In this document: positions 34,684 through 42,782 of the stretch, piece after piece
How the letters are laid out: the number at the start of each line of letters is the position of its first letter
Position numbering within the stretch: the stretch's first letter is position 1
Notes under the pieces: generated by a model
Databases searched by the model: none
What the model saw: only the letters and a program-made list of their open reading frames with translations
What the model was told of the DNA's origin: nothing
Assembly (NCBI GenBank): GCA_029959545.1
Contig: JASCPH010000014.1
Span: 1-59,373, forward strand
Origin: Microbacteriaceae bacterium PS02066
GTDB taxonomy: Bacteria > Actinomycetota > Actinomycetes > Actinomycetales > Microbacteriaceae
Length of the DNA stretch: 59,373 nucleotides
Direction: 5' to 3'
Made by a program: the position numbers and the translations under genes

Positions 34684-36057
34684 TCATAGCGTGTGCAGGG
34701 GCTTGCCTGCCAGAGCCAGGAACGCCTCGGACAGCGCCTCGCTCTGCGTGGGGTGTGCGTGGATGAACGGGACGACATCCTCGGGGTGGGCATCCCAGCC
34801 GATCACCAGCTGTGCCTCGGTGATCAGTTCGCCCACCCGCGGACCCGCGAGATGGACGCCCACCACGGGGCCGTCGACGCGTCGGATCACCCGCGCGACG
34901 CCGCCGCCGCCGCCCAGGATCTCACTGCGTGCATTGCCCGCGAGGTTGTAGTCGACGACGCGGATGCCGTCGGCACCGTAGCGCTGCTCGGCCACCTGGC
35001 GCGTGATGCCGACCGACGCTAGTTCGGGCGAGCTGTACACGACGCGCGGCACGAGTTCGTCCGGCACGATCGCCGGGTCCTGACCCGCGATCCGCTCGGC
35101 AACGGCGATGCCGTGCTGGAACCCGCGGTGCGCGAGCTGCGGGCCCGCGACGATGTCTCCGACGGCCCAGATATCGGACACGGACGTGCGCAGCCGGTCG
35201 TCGACGACGACGAAGCCGCGGTCGAGGACGACGCCGACCTCTTCGAGACCGATCCCGTCGGCGGCGGGTTCACGCCCCACGGCCACCAGCAGGTAGTCGC
35301 CGGTGAGGACGGACCCGTCCGCCAGTTCGACCCGCACGTGCTCCGCATCCTGCGTGACCGCGGCGAAGGGAGAGCCGAGCCGGGTCTGGATGCCGCGGCG
35401 GCGGAAGGCGCGGGCGAGTTGCTGGCGCAGGATCTCGTCCTCCGCAGGTACGAGGGTGTCGGCGGCCTCGATCACCGTGACCTCGGCTCCGAGTGAGCGC
35501 CACAGGCTGGCGAACTCCACGCCGATGACTCCTCCGCCCAGCACGATCACCTGAGAGGGCACCTCGTCGAGCTCGAGCGCCGTCTCGCTGGAGAGGATGC
35601 GGCCGCCGAGCTCGATTCCGAGAGTGCGGGTGCGGGCACCGGTGGCGACGATGATGTCGGTCGCTGCGATGGTGTCGCCGTCGACCTCGACGATGCCGGG
35701 GGAGGCGATCCGGCCGCGACCGGGCACGATCTCCACGCCGCGTGCGGCGAGCAGGCCCTGCAGTCCCTTGTATTTCTTCGCGACCAGATCGGTGCGGAAC
35801 GCGTGCATCGCGGGGACATCGATCGCTTCGAGCGTCGCCTTCACGCCCAAGGACGGCCCTTCGCGGACCGCATCCGCCGTCTCGCCGACGTGCAGGAGCG
35901 CCTTCGTGGGGACGCATCCCCGGTGCAGGCATGTGCCGCCGACCTTGTCGGCTTCGATGACGACGACCTTCTTTCCCAGCTCCGCGGCGCGCAGCGCGGC
36001 CGCGTAGCCGCCGCTGCCGCCGCCGATGATGGCGACGTCAGTGCTGCGGGCGGTCAC
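34684..36057 (-). CDS. lpdA: Dihydrolipoyl dehydrogenase
   Basis: E3 component; re-oxidises lipoyl groups and reduces NAD. The 457-residue flavoprotein has the FAD motif IIGGGSGGYAAALRAAELG, the redox disulfide GGTCLHRGCVPTK (Cys43 and Cys48), the NAD motif VLGGGVIGVEFASLW, and the C-terminal His-Glu pair HAHPTQSEALSEAF. GTG 36057 overlaps the pepA stop by 4 bp; the upstream extension in frame is arginine-rich shadow, so this start is secure. It is followed after 55 bp by sucB. Confidence 0.96.
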   Translation of the reverse strand: MTARSTDVAIIGGGSGGYAAALRAAELGKKVVVIEADKVGGTCLHRGCVPTKALLHVGETADAVREGPSLGVKATLEAIDVPAMHAFRTDLVAKKYKGLQGLLAARGVEIVPGRGRIASPGIVEVDGDTIAATDIIVATGARTRTLGIELGGRILSSETALELDEVPSQVIVLGGGVIGVEFASLWRSLGAEVTVIEAADTLVPAEDEILRQQLARAFRRRGIQTRLGSPFAAVTQDAEHVRVELADGSVLTGDYLLVAVGREPAADGIGLEEVGVVLDRGFVVVDDRLRTSVSDIWAVGDIVAGPQLAHRGFQHGIAVAERIAGQDPAIVPDELVPRVVYSSPELASVGITRQVAEQRYGADGIRVVDYNLAGNARSEILGGGGGVARVIRRVDGPVVGVHLAGPRVGELITEAQLVIGWDAHPEDVVPFIHAHPTQSEALSEAFLALAGKPLHTL

Positions 36058-37523
36058 CGCGAGGATCCGGTGACGAGGTCGATGAGGCTGCGGACGGTAG
36101 CAGCCGTGGGGCCTTTGTCGGTGAAGCCGTAACCCGCGCCCTTGTTCATCCCGACGCCGGCGATGTCGAGGTGCACCCACGGGATGCGGGGCGATTCCGG
36201 GCCGTCGGTCCTGCCGACGAACCGCTGCAGGAAGAGGCCGGCGAACAGGGAGCCGGCCGCGGGGTCACCGATCTTGGCATTGACCATGTCGGCGATCGGG
36301 GAATCGAGCTCCTCCTCCATGTGCGCGGGGAGCGGCAGCCGCCAGGAGAGTTCCGAGACCCGCTCGGCCGACGCGAGGTACTCGGCGACCGCGTCGTCGG
36401 AACCCATGACGCCGGTCAGGCGGTTGCCGAGTGCGACGGTGATGGCGCCGGTGAGGGTGGCGACGTCGACGATCAGGTCGGGGTTCTCGCGGCTCGCTGC
36501 GACGAGGCCGTCGCCCAGGACGAGGCGGCCCTCCGCATCCGTGTTGAGCACCTCGACGGTCGTGCCGTCGGCCATGCGCAGCACATCACCCGGTCGAGTC
36601 GCGCGGCCGGACGGCATGTTGTCGGCGATGCAGAGCCACGCGGTGACGTGGACATCGGCGGCGAGCTGCGCCGCCGCTCGCACGACCGCGAGCACGGTCG
36701 CGGCGCCGCACATGTCGTACTTCATGCCGACCATCGAGGCGGCGGGCTTGAGGGAGAGGCCGCCGGTGTCGAAGGTGATGCCCTTGCCGACGAGCGCGAT
36801 GTGACGCTTCGCATCGGCGGGGGAGTAGTCGAGGCGGACGAGTCGGGGCGGACGGTCGGAGCCCTGCCCGACGCCGAGGATCCCCCCGAAACCTTCTTCG
36901 CGCAGCCGCACCTCGTCGTAGACCTCGACCGAGATCGGAAGATCGGACACGAGGACGGCGGCCTGGTCCGCAAGATCGGCCGGACCGAGCCACTCTGCGG
37001 GCGTGGAGACGAGGTCCTTCACCACGGCGGCGGCGGATGCGTTCGCCCGCGCGGCGGCGAGGTCAGCTTCGGAACCCTCTGCGTGCACGGTCACCGATTC
37101 GGCGCGCATCTTGCCCGCCGAGCTCTTATAACCCGCGAAACGGTAGCCGCCCAGGCCCGCACCCTCCGCGAGCTCGCGTGCGCCACCCTCGACCGACGGC
37201 GCGGCGAGCGACAGGGAAGTGAATCCGACGAGGGTGCGGACGCCTGCGCCCGCGGCGAAGCGCAGTGCGCCACCGTCCGGCGAGGCTCCGGTGCCGACGA
37301 CGGCGACGGGAACCGAGGGAAGCTCGGCCACTCCGGGCAGGACCACGCGCTGTACGGCCCCGGCGGCGCCGGTGAAGCCGACAGCCTCCAGCGTGCCGCG
37401 CATCGCGGCGCCGAGCCCGTCCTCGTAGAACGCGTCGTCGAGAGGCGGCAGGGCCAGCAGCAGCGCGTCCGCGGTGCTGTCGGTGAGGGGGTCCGAGGTG
37501 AAGTGCAGATCCGGGAACGGCAT
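36054..37523 (-). CDS. pepA: Leucyl aminopeptidase (M17)
   Basis: A zinc/manganese aminopeptidase that removes N-terminal residues from peptides. The 489-residue protein has a family N-terminal domain and the catalytic M17 core: VGKGITFDTGGLSLKP, MKYDMCGAATVLA and the signature NTDAEGRLVLGDGL. It is first in pepA-lpdA-sucB on the minus strand. TAGGAT lies 6 nt before the ATG, so a leaderless start is likely, with the oppositely oriented PAC2 gene using the same geometry across an 81-bp gap. Confidence 0.95.
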   Translation of the reverse strand: MPFPDLHFTSDPLTDSTADALLLALPPLDDAFYEDGLGAAMRGTLEAVGFTGAAGAVQRVVLPGVAELPSVPVAVVGTGASPDGGALRFAAGAGVRTLVGFTSLSLAAPSVEGGARELAEGAGLGGYRFAGYKSSAGKMRAESVTVHAEGSEADLAAARANASAAAVVKDLVSTPAEWLGPADLADQAAVLVSDLPISVEVYDEVRLREEGFGGILGVGQGSDRPPRLVRLDYSPADAKRHIALVGKGITFDTGGLSLKPAASMVGMKYDMCGAATVLAVVRAAAQLAADVHVTAWLCIADNMPSGRATRPGDVLRMADGTTVEVLNTDAEGRLVLGDGLVAASRENPDLIVDVATLTGAITVALGNRLTGVMGSDDAVAEYLASAERVSELSWRLPLPAHMEEELDSPIADMVNAKIGDPAAGSLFAGLFLQRFVGRTDGPESPRIPWVHLDIAGVGMNKGAGYGFTDKGPTAATVRSLIDLVTGSSR

Positions 37524-37529
37524 GACTCC

Positions 37530-37535
37530 ATCCTA
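37530..37535 (-). promoter_or_regulatory. -10 box, leaderless pepA
   Basis: Minus-strand TAGGAT, 6 nt (GGAGTC), then ATG at 37523. Confidence 0.5.
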
Positions 37536-37592
37536 AGGACGCCGCGGCGAGTAGAGACGGCCCACACGGGCCGTTGCGTGTTCGAGGCCTCG

Positions 37593-37598
37593 TACCAT
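37593..37598 (+). promoter_or_regulatory. -10 box, leaderless PAC2 gene
   Basis: TACCAT, 6 nt (GGAGGA), then ATG 37605. The spacer resembles a Shine-Dalgarno run but touches the start codon. Confidence 0.45.
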
Positions 37599-37604
37599 GG
37601 AGGA

Positions 37605-38534
37605 ATGTCCTGGACCCCGCCGCTGTACGTGAGCGTCGACGACGCGCCCGCAGTGCCCACCGGGTTGCCGCTCGTGATCCTGCTCACGGGTTTCACGGAT
37701 GCGGGCTCCGCCGTGTCGCAGTCGATCGGGTACCTGCGTGATGAGGCGAGCCCCACCGTGCTCCTGCGCTTCGAGAACGACGTCCTGCTCGACTATCGTG
37801 CGCGCCGGCCCCAGATCACTTTCGACGCCGACCACCTCACCGACTACCGTCCGGCGCGCCTCGAACTCTCACTCGCCTACGACGCGCTCTCGCGTCCCTT
37901 CCTGCTGCTGGCCGGCTACGAGCCCGACTTCGCGTGGGAGGCGTTCGCCAACGCCGTGCTGGGTGCGGCGACGGCCTTCGCGGTCTCATCGGTCACGTGG
38001 GTGCACGCGATCGGCATGCCCGTGCCGCACACGCGCCCCTTGGGCACCACGGTCTCGGGCAACCGCTCCGCGCTCGCCGAAGCGCATTCGGTGTGGAAGC
38101 CGCAGACGACCGTGCCCGCGACGGTGGGGCACCTGCTCGAGTACCGTTTCGTCGCCGCCGGCCACTCCGTCGCCGGTTTCGTCGTGCTGGTGCCGCACTA
38201 TCTGAGCGACACCGAGTATCCGGCGTCGGCCATCACCGCGCTCGACAGCATCACCGCTGCCACGGGCCTCGTGTTCGCCGTCGACGATCTGCGCGAACAG
38301 AACGAGGACTTCCTGTCGAAGGTCGGCGAGCAGGTGAGCGCGAGCGACGAACTCACCACGATGCTCACGGGTCTGGAGGAGCGTTACGACGCCTACATGG
38401 CAGGCGCGACGCTGGCGACACCGCTCCTGCACGAGGCGGATCTGCCGAGTGCCGACGAGATCGCGGCGGAGCTGGAGCGCTTCCTCGCCAACGGCTCTCA
38501 CGACGACGATCAACGAGGACCGAGTTTCGGCTGA
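37605..38534 (+). CDS. PAC2-family protein (proteasome assembly chaperone-like)
   Basis: A 309-residue soluble protein of the actinobacterial PAC2 family. The N-terminal TGLPLVILLTGFTDAGSAVSQ and the middle TWVHAIGMPVPHTRP and FVVLVPHYLSDTEYP match the PAC2 fold; the C-terminal helix pair (EQVSASDELTTMLTGLEERYD) is also typical. The function in bacteria is not settled, and Microbacteriaceae usually lack a 20S proteasome, so a chaperone role is doubtful. ATG 37605 is chosen for the leaderless spacing. A GC-rich stem (38588-38611) follows. Confidence 0.88.
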   Translation: MSWTPPLYVSVDDAPAVPTGLPLVILLTGFTDAGSAVSQSIGYLRDEASPTVLLRFENDVLLDYRARRPQITFDADHLTDYRPARLELSLAYDALSRPFLLLAGYEPDFAWEAFANAVLGAATAFAVSSVTWVHAIGMPVPHTRPLGTTVSGNRSALAEAHSVWKPQTTVPATVGHLLEYRFVAAGHSVAGFVVLVPHYLSDTEYPASAITALDSITAATGLVFAVDDLREQNEDFLSKVGEQVSASDELTTMLTGLEERYDAYMAGATLATPLLHEADLPSADEIAAELERFLANGSHDDDQRGPSFG

Positions 38535-38587
38535 CGCCAGGCGTCGGGGGAATGCAGGGGGATTCGGGGGTGTTGTCAAGAGGAGCA

Positions 38588-38611
38588 GGCCGCGCGTGCA
38601 AAGCCGCGGCC
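38588..38611. terminator. Stem between the PAC2 gene and sigA
   Basis: GGCCGCG (38588-38594) and CGCGGCC (38605-38611) with a 10-nt loop, 53 bp after the PAC2 stop. It is a likely terminator. The rest of the 200-bp gap contains TTGACA at 38672, but no convincing -10 follows it. Confidence 0.45.
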
Positions 38612-38734
38612 GGGGGTATGAGACAATAGAGCACCGGCCCGTTGTCGATCAAGGAGTTTCCCGCTCCGGACTTGACAAGGGTCTTACTCGTGTTCGAGAA
38701 CGACCGGCGTGATCGCGTCGGTGAAAGGTGAACC

Positions 38735-40078
38735 GTGACTCCTGGCACCAAGACCGAATCCCGCTCGCGGAAGGCCGCGACGCCGGGTGACGAGGAGGTC
38801 GTCGACACGGCGACCGAGACCGCGGCGCCGGCCAAGAAGGCGCCCGCGAAGAAGGCTCCGGCCAAGAAGGCTCCGGTGAAGAAGGCGCCTGCCAAGAAGA
38901 AGGCAGCTGCCGAAGGCGAGGAAGAGTTCGAAGACGACGTCGATGTAGACGTCGAGGTCGATGACAGCGACGACGCCGAAGAGGGCGACGAGCAGGACGC
39001 TGCGGGCGACAAGAAGACCGCCAAGGCTTCCGACGACGACGCAGACGACGAGGATGGCGAGAACAGCAAGCCCGCCTTCAGCGAACCGCTTCCGACCGGC
39101 GCGATCGTCATCTCCTCGAGCGACGAGGATGACGTCCCCGTCTACTCGACCCAGATCACCGGCGCCACCGCCGACCCGGTCAAGGACTACCTGAAGCAGA
39201 TCGGCAAGGTTCCGCTGCTGAACGCGGCCGAAGAGGTCGAGCTCGCCATGCGGATCGAGGCGGGTCTGTTCGCCGAGGAGAAGCTGTCGAAGATGTCGGC
39301 GGCCGAGAAGTCCACGCAGCTCGGACTCGACCTGCAGTGGGTCGCACGTGATGGGCAGCGCGCCAAGAGCCACCTGCTCGGTGCGAACCTGCGTCTGGTC
39401 GTGTCGCTCGCCAAGCGCTACACGGGGCGCGGCATGCAGTTCCTCGATCTCATCCAGGAGGGCAACCTCGGCCTCATCCGTGCAGTCGAGAAGTTCGACT
39501 ACACCAAGGGCTTCAAGTTCTCGACGTACGCGACGTGGTGGATTCGTCAGGCCATCACCCGCGCGATGGCCGACCAGGCGCGCACCATCCGTATCCCGGT
39601 GCATATGGTCGAGGTCATCAACAAGCTCGCCCGCGTGCAGCGCCAGATGCTGCAGGACCTGGGCCGTGAGCCCACCCCCGAGGAGCTCAGCCGCGAGCTC
39701 GACATGACCCCCGAAAAGGTCATCGAGGTGCAGAAGTACGGCCGCGAGCCGATCTCGCTGCACACGCCGCTGGGTGAAGACGGCGACAGCGAGTTCGGTG
39801 ACCTCATCGAGGACACCGAGGCCGTGGTGCCCGCCGACGCCGTGGGCTTCACGATGCTGCAGCGCCAGCTCGAGTCGCTGCTCGACTCGCTGAGCGAGCG
39901 CGAGGCGGGCGTGATCCGCATGCGCTTCGGCCTGGGCGACGGGCAGCCCAAGACCCTCGACCAGATCGGCGACACCTTCGGCGTCACCCGCGAGCGGATC
40001 CGTCAGATCGAGTCGAAGACCATGGCGAAGCTGCGGCACCCCAGCCGCTCGCAGTCGCTGCGCGACTACCTGGAGTGA
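38735..40078 (+). CDS. sigA: Primary sigma factor of RNA polymerase
   Basis: A 447-residue group 1 sigma factor. The N-terminal ~130 residues are unusual in composition: a lysine/alanine/proline repeat ([18 protein letters not shown]) then a long acidic stretch, as in other actinobacterial SigA/HrdB. Region 1.2 is [20 protein letters not shown]. Region 2 includes [20 protein letters not shown] and [13 protein letters not shown]. The region 4 helix-turn-helix ends with [23 protein letters not shown] 38735 has AAAGGTGA upstream. murT starts only 7 bp after its stop, so the wall genes behind it are probably in the same transcript. Confidence 0.96.
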   Translation: MTPGTKTESRSRKAATPGDEEVVDTATETAAPAKKAPAKKAPAKKAPVKKAPAKKKAAAEGEEEFEDDVDVDVEVDDSDDAEEGDEQDAAGDKKTAKASDDDADDEDGENSKPAFSEPLPTGAIVISSSDEDDVPVYSTQITGATADPVKDYLKQIGKVPLLNAAEEVELAMRIEAGLFAEEKLSKMSAAEKSTQLGLDLQWVARDGQRAKSHLLGANLRLVVSLAKRYTGRGMQFLDLIQEGNLGLIRAVEKFDYTKGFKFSTYATWWIRQAITRAMADQARTIRIPVHMVEVINKLARVQRQMLQDLGREPTPEELSRELDMTPEKVIEVQKYGREPISLHTPLGEDGDSEFGDLIEDTEAVVPADAVGFTMLQRQLESLLDSLSEREAGVIRMRFGLGDGQPKTLDQIGDTFGVTRERIRQIESKTMAKLRHPSRSQSLRDYLE

Positions 40079-40085
40079 TCGGGGC

Positions 40086-41381
40086 GTGAGCGGCAGCATC
40101 CGTTATGTCCCCGCGGTGCTCGCAGGCAAGGCCGCCCGTTTCGCCACGCGTCTGCGCGGCGGCGGGTCTGCCTTCCCGGGCTACCTCGCGAATCGGCTCG
40201 CGCCGACGCTGCTGAGCAGCCTGGCCGCGCAGTTTTCGTACGGGGTCGTCTTCGTCCTCGGCTCCAACGGCAAGACGACGACCACGCACATGGTCAGCGA
40301 GGTGCTGCGCGCCCACGGGTTGCGCGTGTTCACGAACCCGACGGGGGCCAACCTGCCGCAGGGCGTGACCAGCGCGCTGCTGGCCGAGGCCACGCCCACC
40401 GGCAAGGTGCGCGCCGATGTCGCGGTACTCGAAGTCGACGAGGGGTACGCGGCGGAGCTCGCCGACATCCTGTCGCCGCGCGTCATCGTCGCGTTGAACG
40501 TGCAGGTCGATCAGCTCTATCGCTTCTACGAGACCGAGCGCGTCGCGGACATGATGCTGGATGCCGCGACCCGCGCCTCCGTGCGCGTCGTGGTCAACCG
40601 TGACGACCCGTATCTCAGCAAGATCGACGCGTCGGCACTCCGGTCGCCGGTGTCGTTCTTCGGTGCCTCGACCGAGGTCGTCGCCGCATCCGCGCACGGC
40701 CTGAACAACGCGGCCGACACACGCAGCGGCACGGTGGGAGCGCTCGATCATCGCGCCGAGAGCGAAGTCACCGCGGTGGCCGGGCGCAACGTCGAGATCA
40801 CGCTGGACGGCAAGCCCATCGCCGTGACGCTGCCCGCTCGCGGGCTGCACTACGCGGTGGATGCGGCAGCCGCGATCAGCGCGGCCCGCCATGTCCTGGG
40901 CGACGCCTTCCGCGCCGACGCGGCCGCTGCGGGCTTCTCGAAGATGACGCCGGCCTACGGGCGAGGTGAGCTGGTACCGCTGCGCCGCGACCGTTCGGGT
41001 GAACAGGTCGAGTTCGTGATGTTCAAGAACGGTCCCAGCCTGCAGCTCAACGTCGATGCGCTGGACGGCGCACCGGAGCGCATCCTCATGGCCATCGACG
41101 AAGGCACGCCCGATGTCTCCTGGCTCTACGACGTCGATCTCAGCGCGTTCGATCACGTCGACGTCGTCACGGGGGAGAAGGCACACCAGATTGCGACGCG
41201 CCTCGCCTACGCGGGCATCCCGATCGGTGTGGTGGAACCCGATGTGGAGAAGGCGGTCGAGCTCATGCGGGCATTCGCTCCCACCTCGGCCGGCCGCCAG
41301 ATCTGGTTCGTGAACTACGAGCTCATGATGATCGGTCGTCGCATCCTCGGCTACGGCGACCAGGAGGTGGCTCGACGATGA
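40086..41381 (+). CDS. murT: MurT-like Mur ligase (DUF1727), cysteine-free variant
   Basis: A 431-residue Mur-ligase-type protein. The P-loop GSNGKTTTTH (residues 59-68), the middle-domain NVQVDQLYRFYETERV and the C-terminal DUF1727 region (PDVSWLYDVDL, IATRLAYAGI) identify MurT, which in other Gram-positives amidates the D-Glu alpha-carboxyl of lipid II together with GatD. In most MurT proteins four cysteines in the middle domain form a zinc ribbon; here the protein contains no cysteine at all. The next gene, gatD, overlaps by 4 bp. Given the defects in GatD, the amine donor is probably not glutamine-derived ammonia. Confidence 0.9.
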   Translation: MSGSIRYVPAVLAGKAARFATRLRGGGSAFPGYLANRLAPTLLSSLAAQFSYGVVFVLGSNGKTTTTHMVSEVLRAHGLRVFTNPTGANLPQGVTSALLAEATPTGKVRADVAVLEVDEGYAAELADILSPRVIVALNVQVDQLYRFYETERVADMMLDAATRASVRVVVNRDDPYLSKIDASALRSPVSFFGASTEVVAASAHGLNNAADTRSGTVGALDHRAESEVTAVAGRNVEITLDGKPIAVTLPARGLHYAVDAAAAISAARHVLGDAFRADAAAAGFSKMTPAYGRGELVPLRRDRSGEQVEFVMFKNGPSLQLNVDALDGAPERILMAIDEGTPDVSWLYDVDLSAFDHVDVVTGEKAHQIATRLAYAGIPIGVVEPDVEKAVELMRAFAPTSAGRQIWFVNYELMMIGRRILGYGDQEVARR

Positions 41382-42124
41382 CGACGCTGCGAATCGTTCA
41401 GCTCTACCCCGATCTGCTGGGTGTCACCGGCGATCGTGGGAATGTGGAGGTGCTCGCGGCGCGCGCGTCACTCGCGGGTCACGAGAGCGAGGTGACCCTC
41501 GTCGGCCTCGGTGAAGAAGCGCCGACGGATGCCGACATCGTCGTGATCGGCAATGGTCCGCTGTCGGCGTTGCGTGTTGTGCGTGACGACCTCGAGAGCC
41601 GTCGCGACTGGTTGGCAGCGCGCGTCGCAGCGGGCACGGTCGTGCTCGCCGTGGGCGGCGGGTCCGAGCTGCTCTCGGAGGGCATCGATCTCGTTGACGG
41701 CAGTCATCTCGACGGACTGGCACTCATCCCGGCTCGCGTGGGCCGCACGAAGCAGCGGCGCGTGGGCTATGTCGTCGCCGACACCGTCGACGGAAAGCTC
41801 ATCGGATTCGAAGACCACGCGTCGCTGTGGCGCCTGGGCGATCCCGGCATCGCGTACGGCACCGTGACCGCAGGCAACGGCGGCATCGAGGGCGGGTTCG
41901 AGACCGTCCGGATGGGCTCCATCTACGCGACGAACGTGCAGGGCCCGGTGCTGCCGCTGAACCCGGCACTCGCGGACGCACTGCTCGCTGAGGCGTTCGC
42001 GCGTCTCGGCGCCGCGTACTCTCCGGGACCGGCGCATGCCGAGATCGACGCTCACGCCCTCGCGGCGCGTGCAGAGATCGAGCGCCTGGCTGTCGACAAG
42101 CGCTTCACCGCCATCCAGCTCTGA
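41378..42124 (+). CDS. gatD: GatD-like class I amidotransferase, catalytic residues lost
   Basis: A 248-residue homologue of GatD/CobQ-like glutaminase, recognised by QLYPDLLGVTGDRGNVEVL at the N-terminus, DADIVVIGNGP, IGFEDHASLWRLG and QGPVLPLNPALAD. The nucleophile elbow that normally reads AVCGGYQ is AVGGGSE (residues 91-97), so the Cys is Gly93. The His of the usual LHGP is replaced by Gln188. There is no cysteine anywhere in the protein. It therefore cannot hydrolyse glutamine by the family mechanism. ATG overlaps the murT stop. It likely remains as a structural partner of MurT. The next gene follows after 4 bp. Confidence 0.9.
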   Translation: MTTLRIVQLYPDLLGVTGDRGNVEVLAARASLAGHESEVTLVGLGEEAPTDADIVVIGNGPLSALRVVRDDLESRRDWLAARVAAGTVVLAVGGGSELLSEGIDLVDGSHLDGLALIPARVGRTKQRRVGYVVADTVDGKLIGFEDHASLWRLGDPGIAYGTVTAGNGGIEGGFETVRMGSIYATNVQGPVLPLNPALADALLAEAFARLGAAYSPGPAHAEIDAHALAARAEIERLAVDKRFTAIQL

Positions 42125-42128
42125 CCGC

Positions 42129-42782
42129 ATGAGCGACGACGGCGCACCCGTGGCACGCATCCGGACGTCGGCCATCGTGGCCAACGTCCGGTCGGCAGGT
42201 CTCACCGCACCGGTCGTCGATCTTCGCCGCGACGCCTACGGACACGGGCTCGTCCCTATTGCCGACGCGCTCCGCGCGGGCACGGACGCCGTCCTTCTGG
42301 TCGACGAGACGGCCGAGCTGGCTGATCGCGATCGGACGGTGACGGCCGGACCCGCGACCCTTGCGCCCGATGTCGTGTTCGGGTGGGAGCACACTCTTCC
42401 GGCTATGACGCTCGTGGGCACCGTCCTGTCCACCAAGGCTCTGCGGGCCGGCGAGGGCGTCTCTTACGGATACATCCACCGTGCGTCGGAGGACACACGC
42501 GTGGCGCTCGTCACGGGCGGCTATGCGCAAGGCGTGGTGCGCGAACTCGGCAATCGAGCGCACGTCGTCATCGGCGGTATCGCGCATCCGATCGTGGGTC
42601 GTGTCGCGATGGATGTGTGCGTCGTCGACATCGGCGCCGCCTCCGTCGCGAGAGGCGAGCGCGCAGTGTTCTTCGGCGACGACGGGCCACGCGTGGCTGA
42701 CTGGGCGTACGCGACCGGATGGCGGGCCGACGAGATCGTGACCGCGGTCGGATTGCGGGCCCGTCGGGAGGTGGCGACGTGA
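42129..42782 (+). CDS. Short alanine-racemase homologue with intact C-terminal domain
   Basis: A 217-residue protein. The N-terminal domain is cut down to ~90 residues; its PLP-binding motif, normally VVKADAYGHG, reads VDLRRDAYGHG, so the Schiff-base lysine is Arg33. The C-terminal beta domain is complete, with the catalytic tyrosine in VSYGYIHRAS (Tyr113), Tyr132 in GGYAQG, and VGRVAMDVCVVDIG. By itself it cannot form a PLP aldimine. Its stop overlaps the next racemase gene's GTG by 4 bp, and in this family each active site joins the N-domain of one subunit with the C-domain of the other, so a heterodimer is suggested. Confidence 0.85.
   Translation: MSDDGAPVARIRTSAIVANVRSAGLTAPVVDLRRDAYGHGLVPIADALRAGTDAVLLVDETAELADRDRTVTAGPATLAPDVVFGWEHTLPAMTLVGTVLSTKALRAGEGVSYGYIHRASEDTRVALVTGGYAQGVVRELGNRAHVVIGGIAHPIVGRVAMDVCVVDIGAASVARGERAVFFGDDGPRVADWAYATGWRADEIVTAVGLRARREVAT

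Noticed and set aside
38672..38677. TTGACA as the -35 box of the sigA promoter
   Set aside because: No acceptable -10 hexamer lies 16-18 bp downstream, so the sigA promoter remains unassigned.
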